From Phycisphaerae bacterium (GTDB lineage: Bacteria; Planctomycetota; Phycisphaerae; Sedimentisphaerales; Anaerobacaceae): a DNA stretch of 33,183 nt. Below are positions 23,874 to 31,368 of this stretch, piece after piece. The stretch covers positions 1 through 33,183 of the forward strand of contig JAABXR010000129.1 of NCBI GenBank assembly GCA_011776225.1, in the 5' to 3' direction. The position numbers and the translations under genes are program-made. How positions within the stretch are numbered: the first letter of the stretch is position 1; the number at the start of each line of letters is the position of its first letter. Below the pieces are notes generated by a model that was given only the letters and a program-made list of their open reading frames with translations, searched no databases and had not been told where the DNA came from.

Positions 23874-25004
23874 CTATAATCCCTGGTCGAGGGCTGAGCG
23901 GATGATTTGGGCCCGCAGTGCGTCCCTGTGCGTGGCATCGAGGGTTTTTCCATAGTTTAACTGCAGATGCGCGGGGAGAGTGAGCATAAAGAGTCGGTTT
24001 ATGGTGGCGATGGAAAGGCCGTCGCTTTTATCTTTACGGCCGGATTGTTTGCTGAGCGTGCCGAGGGTGTCAATGGCGGGACTGGAAGCGCCCATGGACT
24101 CGCGCATATTCAGGCCCAGCCGCAAATGACTCAGAAGGAACAAGGCCTCCTGCGAACTTATCAGATGAGCATTGCGCAACAGCGCAACGGCGCGAGAAAT
24201 CTTATCATCAAGGAGGTCTATCTGCTCGGAGAGCAACTGACTTCTGGCGGCGTTTTCATATTCGACAATTTCGGGGATGATGGAATTTTCAAACTGCTTT
24301 ATGATATCGGCCTCCGAGACGCCGAGTGTTACCTGATTCGATATCTGATAAAAATCACCCGCGGCCTCTGTGCCCTCGCCAAAAAGCCCCCTGACGGCAA
24401 GGCTCATATCCTTTGCGGCATTGAAGAACTTCTCAATCTGGTCTGTTATCTTCAACGCCGGCAGATGCAGCATAACGGAGACGCGAATCGCCGTGCCCAG
24501 GTTTGTCGGACATGCGGTGAGGTATCCATATCGAGGGCTGAAGGCGAAGCTTACCTTTTTCTCAATCATATCGTCGATGTTATTTATCTGCTCGGCACAT
24601 TTTGATAACTGGAGGCCGCCTTTTAGGACCTGGATTCGCAGATGGTCCTCCTCGTTAATCATCGCGGTGAAAAATTCCTTCTGCGCGATAACCACTCCCC
24701 GCGGCCCTTTACCGAAGGCGTGATGGCGGCTGATAAGGTGTCTTTCCATCAGGAAATGCCTGTTTAGAGGAGGGGCCTTGTCGACACTGATATAAAAGAT
24801 TTTATCCCCAAGGTCCAGGGACATCAGGACATCTCTGAGCATTTTTAGTATTTCAGATTTTTCTTCCGTTGAGCATCTGTTCAGGAATTTGTACCCTTCC
24901 AGATTTCTTGCCAGCCGAATCCTGGAGGATATAACAATATCGGCCAAAGGCCCGGAACCGCTGAACCATTCGTTTATGTCGCTACTTAGATCGGTCAGCT
25001 TCAT
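23874..25004 (-). CDS. mcsB: protein arginine kinase McsB
   Basis: A 376-residue member of the phosphagen-kinase family that phosphorylates protein arginines and marks proteins for ClpCP degradation in Firmicutes. Visible family features are SSRIRLARNLEGYKF for ATP/phosphate binding, the R-H-L-I-S-R-H-H-A loop, the acidic NEEDHLRIQ motif, and CPTNLGTAIRVSVMLHLP near the nucleotide site. Length is slightly above the usual 350-360. The ATG lies inside the end of mcsA (23-bp overlap), so translation is coupled. ctsR and clpC, the usual partners, are not next to it. Confidence 0.95.
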   Translation of the reverse strand: MKLTDLSSDINEWFSGSGPLADIVISSRIRLARNLEGYKFLNRCSTEEKSEILKMLRDVLMSLDLGDKIFYISVDKAPPLNRHFLMERHLISRHHAFGKGPRGVVIAQKEFFTAMINEEDHLRIQVLKGGLQLSKCAEQINNIDDMIEKKVSFAFSPRYGYLTACPTNLGTAIRVSVMLHLPALKITDQIEKFFNAAKDMSLAVRGLFGEGTEAAGDFYQISNQVTLGVSEADIIKQFENSIIPEIVEYENAARSQLLSEQIDLLDDKISRAVALLRNAHLISSQEALFLLSHLRLGLNMRESMGASSPAIDTLGTLSKQSGRKDKSDGLSIATINRLFMLTLPAHLQLNYGKTLDATHRDALRAQIIRSALDQGL

Positions 25005-25513
25005 CTTTTTTAGTCTCGTACTTCTTTATTTTGTCCCGCAACTGTGCGGCCATTTCGTAATCTTCACTTTGCACGGCCGCTTCAAGCTGCTGCTTGAGCG
25101 TAATAAGTTTTATTTGCTTTTTTGTTCCCGTGGAAGTTTTTGAAGGGATTTTTCCACAGTGAGTAGTTTTTCCGTTGTGAGCTTTTTCTATCAGGCGGCG
25201 AAGGGGCTTTTCAAAAATCTCATAATCATAAGGACAACCCAGCACCGCCTCCTTGCGGAATTGTTCGAGCGTAAAACCGCAGTGCGGGCACGAAGCCGAG
25301 GCACTCTTCTCGGCAGGGCCGAACAATTCCTCGTCTGACGGCTGGACGGCCAGCAGGCTGCTGAGAAGCTCATTCAAGGGGATCTGACTCTTGACGGCTA
25401 TACCCTGCTCCTGCGCGCAACTGCTCACAAATATGCATCTCTGCGCGCACGCCATCAGCAATCTCAGTAAGATGAATAGTCGCATCGTTTTTGGAACAAA
25501 TTTGACACTGCAT
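24982..25513 (-). CDS. mcsA: McsB activator McsA, frameshifted as sequenced
   Basis: McsA is a zinc-binding activator of McsB. The true N-terminus is MQCQICSKNDATIHLTEI with the first CxxC, starting at 25513, and continues to HICEQ. There the sequence has one extra base (AA at 25419-25420 on the plus strand). After it the family sequence continues in another frame as C-A-Q-E-Q-G-I-A-V-K, which completes the first zinc finger as C-E-Q-C. The second zinc site is CPHCGFTLEQF, and a UVR-type helical region (LKQQLEAAVQSEDYEMAAQLRDKI) closes the protein. Deleting one base gives 176 residues, a normal length. As written, no complete protein is made. A sequencing error, a recent mutation or recoding are all possible. 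Confidence 0.88.
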
Positions 25514-25590
25514 ATAAATGATTCCCGATTCTCGATACCCAACACTTATCAAATATCCGGCACGCGGCATCGAGCAAACTTCTTACATAT

Positions 25591-25619
25591 ATCATACCAC
25601 AATGCTACCGACTCCGCAA
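25591..25619 (-). promoter_or_regulatory. possible mcsA-mcsB promoter
   Basis: On the minus strand TTGCGG (25619-25614) and TATGAT (25596-25591) are 17 nt apart. The -10 box is good (5 of 6) and the -35 box weak. The leader would be about 70 nt and carries the degenerate ATTCCCGATTCTCGATACCC repeat at 25521-25560. Confidence 0.35.
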
Positions 25620-25732
25620 GTTCCCGGCAGGCCTTAGAAAATATCGTCAAATTCAGGAAACCTCTGTAGGACGATTTATCAAAAGCGTTCTATTTATCCA
25701 GCTCTGAAACGCATTTTTCTGCGTTTTTTGAT

Positions 25733-26104
25733 CTAATGCGGGCCGGTGAATTTTGCCGAACAGCCCGGTTCCTCAATAATCCTTATAGCTTCGAGTTTGA
25801 CATCTTTATGTAGTTTGGGCTGGAGTTGTTCGTATATATATTTTGCTACGTTTTCGGCAGTCGGGTTGTTCTGTTTAAAATAATCGATTCCATCCAATGC
25901 TACGTTATCAAAGTCGGCCACTATTTTATCGAGCATAGCCTTCAGGCGGCGAAAATCCATGACGAGTCCCATATCCGTTATCTTTTCCGTGCCGACATCA
26001 GCGGTAACGGAGAAGTTATGGGAGTGCGCAGGTTCTTTCGAGCCATCCGGCAAGGTCAAGCGGTGCGAAGCCCAAAAGTGTGTTTCAACACTAACCGTCC
26101 ACAT
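25733..26104 (-). CDS. 6-pyruvoyltetrahydropterin synthase/QueD-family protein, atypical active site
   Basis: A 123-residue member of the PTPS/QueD fold, whose members act in pterin, folate or queuosine precursor synthesis. Zinc ligands are His14 in WASHRL, and His27 and His29 in HSHN. The NPTAENVAKYIYEQL helix and the C-terminal IEEPGCSAKF with the conserved Glu are present. The nucleophilic Cys before the HxH pair is absent; Glu24 stands there (K-E-P-A-H-S-H). The catalytic His of the usual LDHxxLN is replaced by Asn67 in FDNVALD. A Glu at that site is known from PTPS-III enzymes that substitute for FolB in folate synthesis, so that role is possible, but the missing His makes it uncertain. 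The start is taken as the ATG; a TTG ten codons upstream is in frame. Confidence 0.75.
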   Translation of the reverse strand: MWTVSVETHFWASHRLTLPDGSKEPAHSHNFSVTADVGTEKITDMGLVMDFRRLKAMLDKIVADFDNVALDGIDYFKQNNPTAENVAKYIYEQLQPKLHKDVKLEAIRIIEEPGCSAKFTGPH

Positions 26105-26149
26105 ATCTGGTGACTGGCGGCCGTTCGCCGCCAATAATTCGCGGCCTTG

Positions 26150-26656
26150 TCATGTATCACGACCGCCTTTGTTGAGGCGTTGTTGTATCCGCTTGCGGAT
26201 ACTTTCCGGAATCAGGTTTGAAAGGTCACCTCCAAGTGTGGCAACCTCTCGAATCAGAGTCGAACTGGTGAAGCCATACTGCTCGCTGGTCATAACAAAG
26301 ATAGTTTCTATACCCGCCACGGCGCGGTTTGTCATGGCAAGCTGAAACTCATACTGGACGTCAGTAAGGCTTCTGAGGCCGCGTAGGATGACATGCGCCT
26401 CTTTTTTGGCGGCATATTCAACGGTCAGTCCGTCGAAACTCTCAACGGAGACGCCGGGCATATCAGCTACAATTTCGGCTATCATCTCCACCCTCTCCTG
26501 AGGTGTAAAGAGCTGGTTCTTGACGGGACTTCGTCCGACCGCAATTATAAGCTCATCGAAAAGTTTTATGCCGCGGTTGATAACGTCCAAATGCCCGTTT
26601 GTAATCGGGTCAAATGAGCCTGGAAAAACCGCTCTAACAAATTTGCGGGCCATCAT
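26150..26656 (-). CDS. coaD: phosphopantetheine adenylyltransferase
   Basis: A 168-residue nucleotidyltransferase that converts 4'-phosphopantetheine and ATP to dephospho-CoA, the fourth step of CoA synthesis. The TNGH motif is in FPGSFDPITNGHLDVI. Other family segments are GRSPVKNQLFTPQERV, RGLRSLTDVQYEFQLA and YGFTSSTLIREVATLGGD with the ISSTxVR-like ATP-binding stretch. Length is normal. It lies upstream of the PTPS-family gene on the same strand with a 45-bp gap containing a GGCGGC/GCCGCC hairpin. Confidence 0.96.
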   Translation of the reverse strand: MMARKFVRAVFPGSFDPITNGHLDVINRGIKLFDELIIAVGRSPVKNQLFTPQERVEMIAEIVADMPGVSVESFDGLTVEYAAKKEAHVILRGLRSLTDVQYEFQLAMTNRAVAGIETIFVMTSEQYGFTSSTLIREVATLGGDLSNLIPESIRKRIQQRLNKGGRDT

Positions 26657-26737
26657 TAAACCTTTATAATTAATGAACTACTTTTGTAACCGGGTTAAGT
26701 CATGTATTGTAAAATATTTATAAACAATAATCAATCA

Positions 26738-28786
26738 TCATTTTTTCAGCCATCTGTCGAGCCAGCCAATCACCGTCTCGTGCCAGAGAATGGAATTGTT
26801 GGGCTTGAGCACCCAGTGGTTTTCATCGGGGAAGTAGAGCAGCCTGCTTTCAATGCCGAGCCGCTGCAGGGCGTTAAACGTGGACAAGCCCTGGGTATCA
26901 ACAACCCTAAAATCCAACGCTCCATGGATAACCAGCATCGGGGTTTTCCAGTTTTTGACGTAGTTGACAGGATTGTGCTTTTCATAGCCATCGGGATTTT
27001 CCCAGGGTGTTCCGAGATGATCCCATTCAGGAAACCAGAGTTCTTCGGTGTCAAAGTAGGCCATTCGTTCATCAAGGTTGCCATCGTGGTTTACGAGACA
27101 GCGGAAACGGTCGGGCCATTTTCCTGCTATCCAGTTAACCATATAACCACCGAATGAAGCGCCCAGGGCACCCACTCTATCACCGTCCATCCAGGGATAT
27201 CGCTTCAGGGCTGCAGCCAGACCTTTTTGCAGGTCCTCAAGGGGCTTGCCTCCCCAGTCGCCCCTGATGGAATCAGTAAAGGGCTGTCCATAACCTGTAG
27301 AGCCGTGAAAATCGACCATAACGGCCGCATATCCGGCCCCCGCATAGGCTTGCGGATTCCAGCGGTAGTGGAAAGTGTTGCCGAAAGAGCCCTGAGGGCC
27401 ACCGTGAATCAGAAAAGCTACGGGGTACTTTTTACGGGGATTAAAATCCACGGGTTTGACTATGTAGCAATAGACCTTCTCGCCATTGAATCCCTCGAAG
27501 GAAAACTGCTCATATTCACCCATTCGGGCGGCGGCGATTTTCTCTGCGTTGATTTTGGTGACTTGACGCACATTACCACCATCAGGTCTAACCGAATACA
27601 ATTCCACGGGGCTGGTCATGGAACAGGCGCCATAAATAATCCTTTTGCCTGCAATATCGGGGGAACTGATGCTGCCTTCTTTGACTACAGTACGAACTAA
27701 AGCTGTTTTTACATCGATTGCGAACAGGGATTTTTGGCCTGTATTAGCCGCTGTGGCATAGATTGTCTTGCTATCGTCTGAGAAGCAGAGAGAAGATGGG
27801 CTGCGATCCCAGTTTTCCGTTAAGATGCGTCTTCTGCCCCTCGGCCATTTCTGGAGGATAATTCGAAATCTGTCGGACTCGTAACCGGGCCTTGCCATGG
27901 CCAGGTAGGCCAGGACTCTGCCATCCGGCGAAAAGACGGGATTAGTATCCCATGCTTTGTTTTCCTCTGTCAAGCATTTCGGGGGGGATGAGCCGTCAAT
28001 TGGCACCTGATAGAGGTCGAAGTCCGTCGACCAGGGCTCCTGACGGCCTACATCGCGGGCGGAAAAGATAATGGCTTTGCCATCCGGTGTGAAGGTAATT
28101 TCCTCGGGGCCTCCAAATGGTTTGGAAGGAGTATCGGCATCCATTCCCGGCATCAGGTCTATGGGCTTGCCTGCGTCCGAGGGCATGACAAACAGATGCG
28201 AGCGTCGACCATCCTTCCATGTATCCCAGTGTCGAATAAAAATTCGGTCATAAATACGGCCGGTTGCTTTTTTTGCCTCGGTTTCGTCGAGCCTTTCCTT
28301 TGCACATTCTACCGTGTTGCAGTCGGGGAAGACTTCCATAGTAAAAGCAATGTGGCGGCCGTCAGGGGAGATGAGAAGATTTGCAACGTCAAGGGGCTCA
28401 TCCGTAATCTGCTCGGCCTCTCCACCATCAATGCGAATGCGCCAAACCTGTGAGGATTCCGAGCGTGTTGATATAAAATAAATGGTCCTGCCATCCGGCG
28501 CCCAGCGCGGATTAAAGTCGCCTTCAGTATGAGAAGTCAAACGACGAAGCCCGTTGCCGTCGACGCCGATGAGCCACAGGTCGTTGCTGCCGCCGTTTGC
28601 TTCGAGGTCTGTTTTCCTGAGCACAAAAACAATCGATTTGCCGTCCGGAGAGACTTGTGGATCCGAGATACGATCCATCGCCAGCATATCGTGAACCGAA
28701 AACGGATGAGTCCGGACGGCAGGGTCCGAGGCACAAACCGCAACAGTCATGTGAATAATGAAGAACAACAAACAAATCACACGCAT
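26738..28786 (-). CDS. exported S9-family peptidase (acylaminoacyl/dipeptidyl peptidase type)
   Basis: A 682-residue serine peptidase with a signal peptide (about 1-19). A propeller domain of WD40-like PD40 repeats (for example VSPDGKSIVFV, WAPDGRTIYFI, FSPDGRVLAYL) covers about 40-410. The alpha/beta-hydrolase domain follows, with the triad Ser544 in GASFGGY, Asp625 in HGALDFRV and His657 in DENHWV. The family trims N-terminal peptides in the periplasm and is common in peptide-scavenging bacteria. GGAGG lies 5-6 nt before the ATG, among the strongest ribosome-binding sites in the window. It stands alone between coaD and the histidine kinase. Confidence 0.93.
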   Translation of the reverse strand: MRVICLLFFIIHMTVAVCASDPAVRTHPFSVHDMLAMDRISDPQVSPDGKSIVFVLRKTDLEANGGSNDLWLIGVDGNGLRRLTSHTEGDFNPRWAPDGRTIYFISTRSESSQVWRIRIDGGEAEQITDEPLDVANLLISPDGRHIAFTMEVFPDCNTVECAKERLDETEAKKATGRIYDRIFIRHWDTWKDGRRSHLFVMPSDAGKPIDLMPGMDADTPSKPFGGPEEITFTPDGKAIIFSARDVGRQEPWSTDFDLYQVPIDGSSPPKCLTEENKAWDTNPVFSPDGRVLAYLAMARPGYESDRFRIILQKWPRGRRRILTENWDRSPSSLCFSDDSKTIYATAANTGQKSLFAIDVKTALVRTVVKEGSISSPDIAGKRIIYGACSMTSPVELYSVRPDGGNVRQVTKINAEKIAAARMGEYEQFSFEGFNGEKVYCYIVKPVDFNPRKKYPVAFLIHGGPQGSFGNTFHYRWNPQAYAGAGYAAVMVDFHGSTGYGQPFTDSIRGDWGGKPLEDLQKGLAAALKRYPWMDGDRVGALGASFGGYMVNWIAGKWPDRFRCLVNHDGNLDERMAYFDTEELWFPEWDHLGTPWENPDGYEKHNPVNYVKNWKTPMLVIHGALDFRVVDTQGLSTFNALQRLGIESRLLYFPDENHWVLKPNNSILWHETVIGWLDRWLKK

Positions 28787-28882
28787 AATTTCCTCCTTTT
28801 TCAGTTAAAAAAACAGATGGCTTGTTTACCAAAATTGCGGGATAAACAGTTTTTCGACCGGCCCCACCCGGCGCCCAGCCTT

Positions 28883-30505
28883 TCAGGCAGTGCGAGCTTC
28901 CTCCTTCACAAGTGTAATCGGGATATCGAGCCAGAAGGTTGAACCTTTGTCAAGCTCGCTTTCCAGTCCTATACTTCCGGCCAGCATAGCAGCTAATTCC
29001 TTACTGATGGTAAGGCCAAGGCCGCTTCCGGTCGTTTCACGTGTTATCGAGCCATCAGACTGGCGGAATTTTTCAAATATCTTTTCCTGATCGGCCTCAG
29101 CGATACCACATCCGGTATCAGCTACGGCGATTCGCACGGTGTTACCATCCGGCAGGAGGCTGGCGCGAATTTCAATTCTCCCCCGCTGGGGCGTGAACTT
29201 TACGGCGTTACTTAGAAAATTGTTAAGAATCTGCTGAACCTTGCCGGCATCCGTCATAAGTGGCGGGATATTGATATCGGTCAGGAGCTTTACCTTGATT
29301 TTCTTTTTCTTGGTCAGCAACGAAAAGGACGCTATCAGGCCCTTGCACAACTGGGGGACAGAGGTTTCTTCTATGTGCAGCTCCATTTTTCCGGCTTCGG
29401 TCTTTGCCAGGTCGAGCAGATCATTAATCATATTCAAGAGCCTGTTTCCGCCGGTAATGATATTCTCGGCGTACCTCTGTGCCTTTTCTTTTTTCAGAAG
29501 GCCGGGCTTGTCCCGCAGTACCTGGGCAAAACCTAAAATCGCGTTCAACGGCGTTCTGAACTCGTGCGAGACATTCGCCAGAAACTCGCCCTTTATTTTG
29601 TTTGCCTTGAACAGCTCGATATTCCTCTCGGAAAGCTCGGCTATCTTTGCATCGAGCTGTTTGTTGGCCTGTCGTAGTTTCTCCTGGGCGGCCTGCAAGC
29701 CATCAAGCATATCATTAAAGGCATTTGCGAGCTTTTCATATTCGTCTCCGGTCTTTATCGCGCTTCTTATATCGAGATTTCCCTCCGCTACGTTACTTGC
29801 CAGTGCCCGCAGTTGCCGAATCGGGCGCAGGATTACGCGCTGCGTTATCATATAAAATGCAACGATAGCCCCCGCACCGGCGAAGAGCCACGCGACGATT
29901 ACCGAGACCCAATTTATAAGTACCGTATATCCGATATCAGCCGATCGCTGAATAACCACGGCACCAATTTGTTCATTTAGCGAAAAAGCACTGCCAGAAC
30001 CCTGTGGCTTATGGCAATTTATACATTTATCATTTGCCCTGAAAATACGCACGTAGTTACTGTAACGGAGGCCAGCTTTGCTGGTAAAATAAATATCGTC
30101 TTCTCTGGTCTCCTCGGATCTTAAGGCATCAATCATCTCTTTCTGCTGTTCGGTCAACTGTGACAAGTCGGTTTCGCCATCTTTTGTGAAACGAATAAAT
30201 TGCATTTCCGGGTCATTCGCATCAAGTACTATATCAGTATCAAACAGCGGCGGAAGTGTCATTTCGCCGGGCTCTTTTAACCTGAAGTGCTGTCGCAGTA
30301 GGATCTCAGCTTTTGCCCGGCCGGTATCAAGATAGGCCTTTTTTGTCAACTGACCCATCCAGATATAAGGCCATGAAAGCGCAAGAGTTAAGACAAAAAT
30401 GACCGCCAATCCAAATGCTATCCTGCATTTTTCGGCTAAAGACAGAGGCCACAACCTAAGAAGCTTTAAAAACCTGGCTACAATGTTCTCTAATTTAATC
30501 CTCAT
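28883..30505 (-). CDS. sensor histidine kinase with DUF3365 haem-type sensor domain
   Basis: A 540-residue membrane kinase. Helices at about 28-51 and 192-220 enclose a periplasmic domain of about 140 residues of the DUF3365/Tll0287-like type, ending with C161-I-N-C164-H165, a c-type haem attachment motif. A HAMP domain (about 221-272) and a coiled coil (268-305) lead to the dimerisation domain with phospho-accepting His314 in NVSHEFRTPLN. The ATPase domain has the N box NNFLSNAVKFTP, ADTGCGIAEADQEKIFEKF and GSGLGLTISKEL. A bound haem could sense redox state, oxygen or NO. No response regulator gene is next to it, so it is an orphan kinase here. Confidence 0.92.
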   Translation of the reverse strand: MRIKLENIVARFLKLLRLWPLSLAEKCRIAFGLAVIFVLTLALSWPYIWMGQLTKKAYLDTGRAKAEILLRQHFRLKEPGEMTLPPLFDTDIVLDANDPEMQFIRFTKDGETDLSQLTEQQKEMIDALRSEETREDDIYFTSKAGLRYSNYVRIFRANDKCINCHKPQGSGSAFSLNEQIGAVVIQRSADIGYTVLINWVSVIVAWLFAGAGAIVAFYMITQRVILRPIRQLRALASNVAEGNLDIRSAIKTGDEYEKLANAFNDMLDGLQAAQEKLRQANKQLDAKIAELSERNIELFKANKIKGEFLANVSHEFRTPLNAILGFAQVLRDKPGLLKKEKAQRYAENIITGGNRLLNMINDLLDLAKTEAGKMELHIEETSVPQLCKGLIASFSLLTKKKKIKVKLLTDINIPPLMTDAGKVQQILNNFLSNAVKFTPQRGRIEIRASLLPDGNTVRIAVADTGCGIAEADQEKIFEKFRQSDGSITRETTGSGLGLTISKELAAMLAGSIGLESELDKGSTFWLDIPITLVKEEARTA

Positions 30506-30659
30506 AAAGTTTATTATCCGTGAGCCAAAAAGAGTCTCGTCTGCGAATAAGTCAAAGTCCCGGTTGTTATTTTCAGCATCGAGGCAACACTTTTATCCGC
30601 CAAATCAGCAAAAAATTCAAGCTAATTTTTCGTCTTTACCTGTTGTCTTTGGTGTTGTT

Positions 30660-31313
30660 TTATGCCTTTATCGACCTGATAATAGCATCATCCATGCTGT
30701 CTCTGTTCACCAATTTTGAGGTTAAGAGGATTATTACCAATATGACGCCCCCAAAAAAACCACCGAGGTGGGCAAAATAAGCAACTCCCCCGGTGTATCC
30801 ACTGATAGCACCCAAGATATCCAAAGCCACACGCAATAGAATTATCCAAAAACCCGCTATGCTGAACCATCGCAAATAGGCTAAAAACCAAAAAAAACAC
30901 TTTATGGAATTATACGGATACAACACAAGATACACTCCAATAATCCCGTTTATCGCACCACTGGCACCGAGAGCCGGACGGACGTCAAAAGTTAGATGAA
31001 TAACCGCAGCCAGCAGCCCGACAGCTATGTATACAGGCAGATAGAGTACATTGCCAATCTTCGCACACACAGCATTACCAAAAACCCAAAGGAAAAGCAA
31101 ATTGAATATAATGTGAGGGTAGCCATCGTGCAACCACATATACCCAAGAAGGGCCCTCGCAGACCAACCAGACAAAACAAAAGGATCCATTCGCTCTTTG
31201 GGATAAATCTGCTGCAGGACAAACACAGCTATCATAGCAACAATTACAAGATAGTTAGCATACGGCCTTCTACTGCTTTTAACGTCGACTTTATATGGAA
31301 GCAACAGGAACAA
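30660..31313 (-). CDS. rhomboid-family intramembrane serine protease
   Basis: A 217-residue membrane protease with six predicted helices. The catalytic dyad is visible: Ser118 in GASGAINGIIG and His182 in AHLGGFFGG, with Asn71 in HIIFNLLFLWVFGN as oxyanion residue. Rhomboids cut transmembrane segments of membrane proteins; the substrates are unknown. The start is a TTG: an in-frame TGA lies 13 nt upstream, no ATG precedes the conserved region, and GGAG lies 8 nt before the TTG. The C-terminal extension after the last helix is short. Confidence 0.92.
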   Translation of the reverse strand: MFLLLPYKVDVKSSRRPYANYLVIVAMIAVFVLQQIYPKERMDPFVLSGWSARALLGYMWLHDGYPHIIFNLLFLWVFGNAVCAKIGNVLYLPVYIAVGLLAAVIHLTFDVRPALGASGAINGIIGVYLVLYPYNSIKCFFWFLAYLRWFSIAGFWIILLRVALDILGAISGYTGGVAYFAHLGGFFGGVILVIILLTSKLVNRDSMDDAIIRSIKA

Positions 31314-31368
31314 TAGACATTCTCCTCAATCGCGGCGGTGCGCGTTCCCCCCGCTATGGGCGAGGTTA

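Noticed and set aside
25421-25545. Alternative N-terminus for McsA starting at 25545 in the C-terminal half's frame
   Set aside because: Gives no CxxC and no family similarity; the other frame from 25513 gives a textbook McsA N-terminus, so a frameshift is the better explanation.
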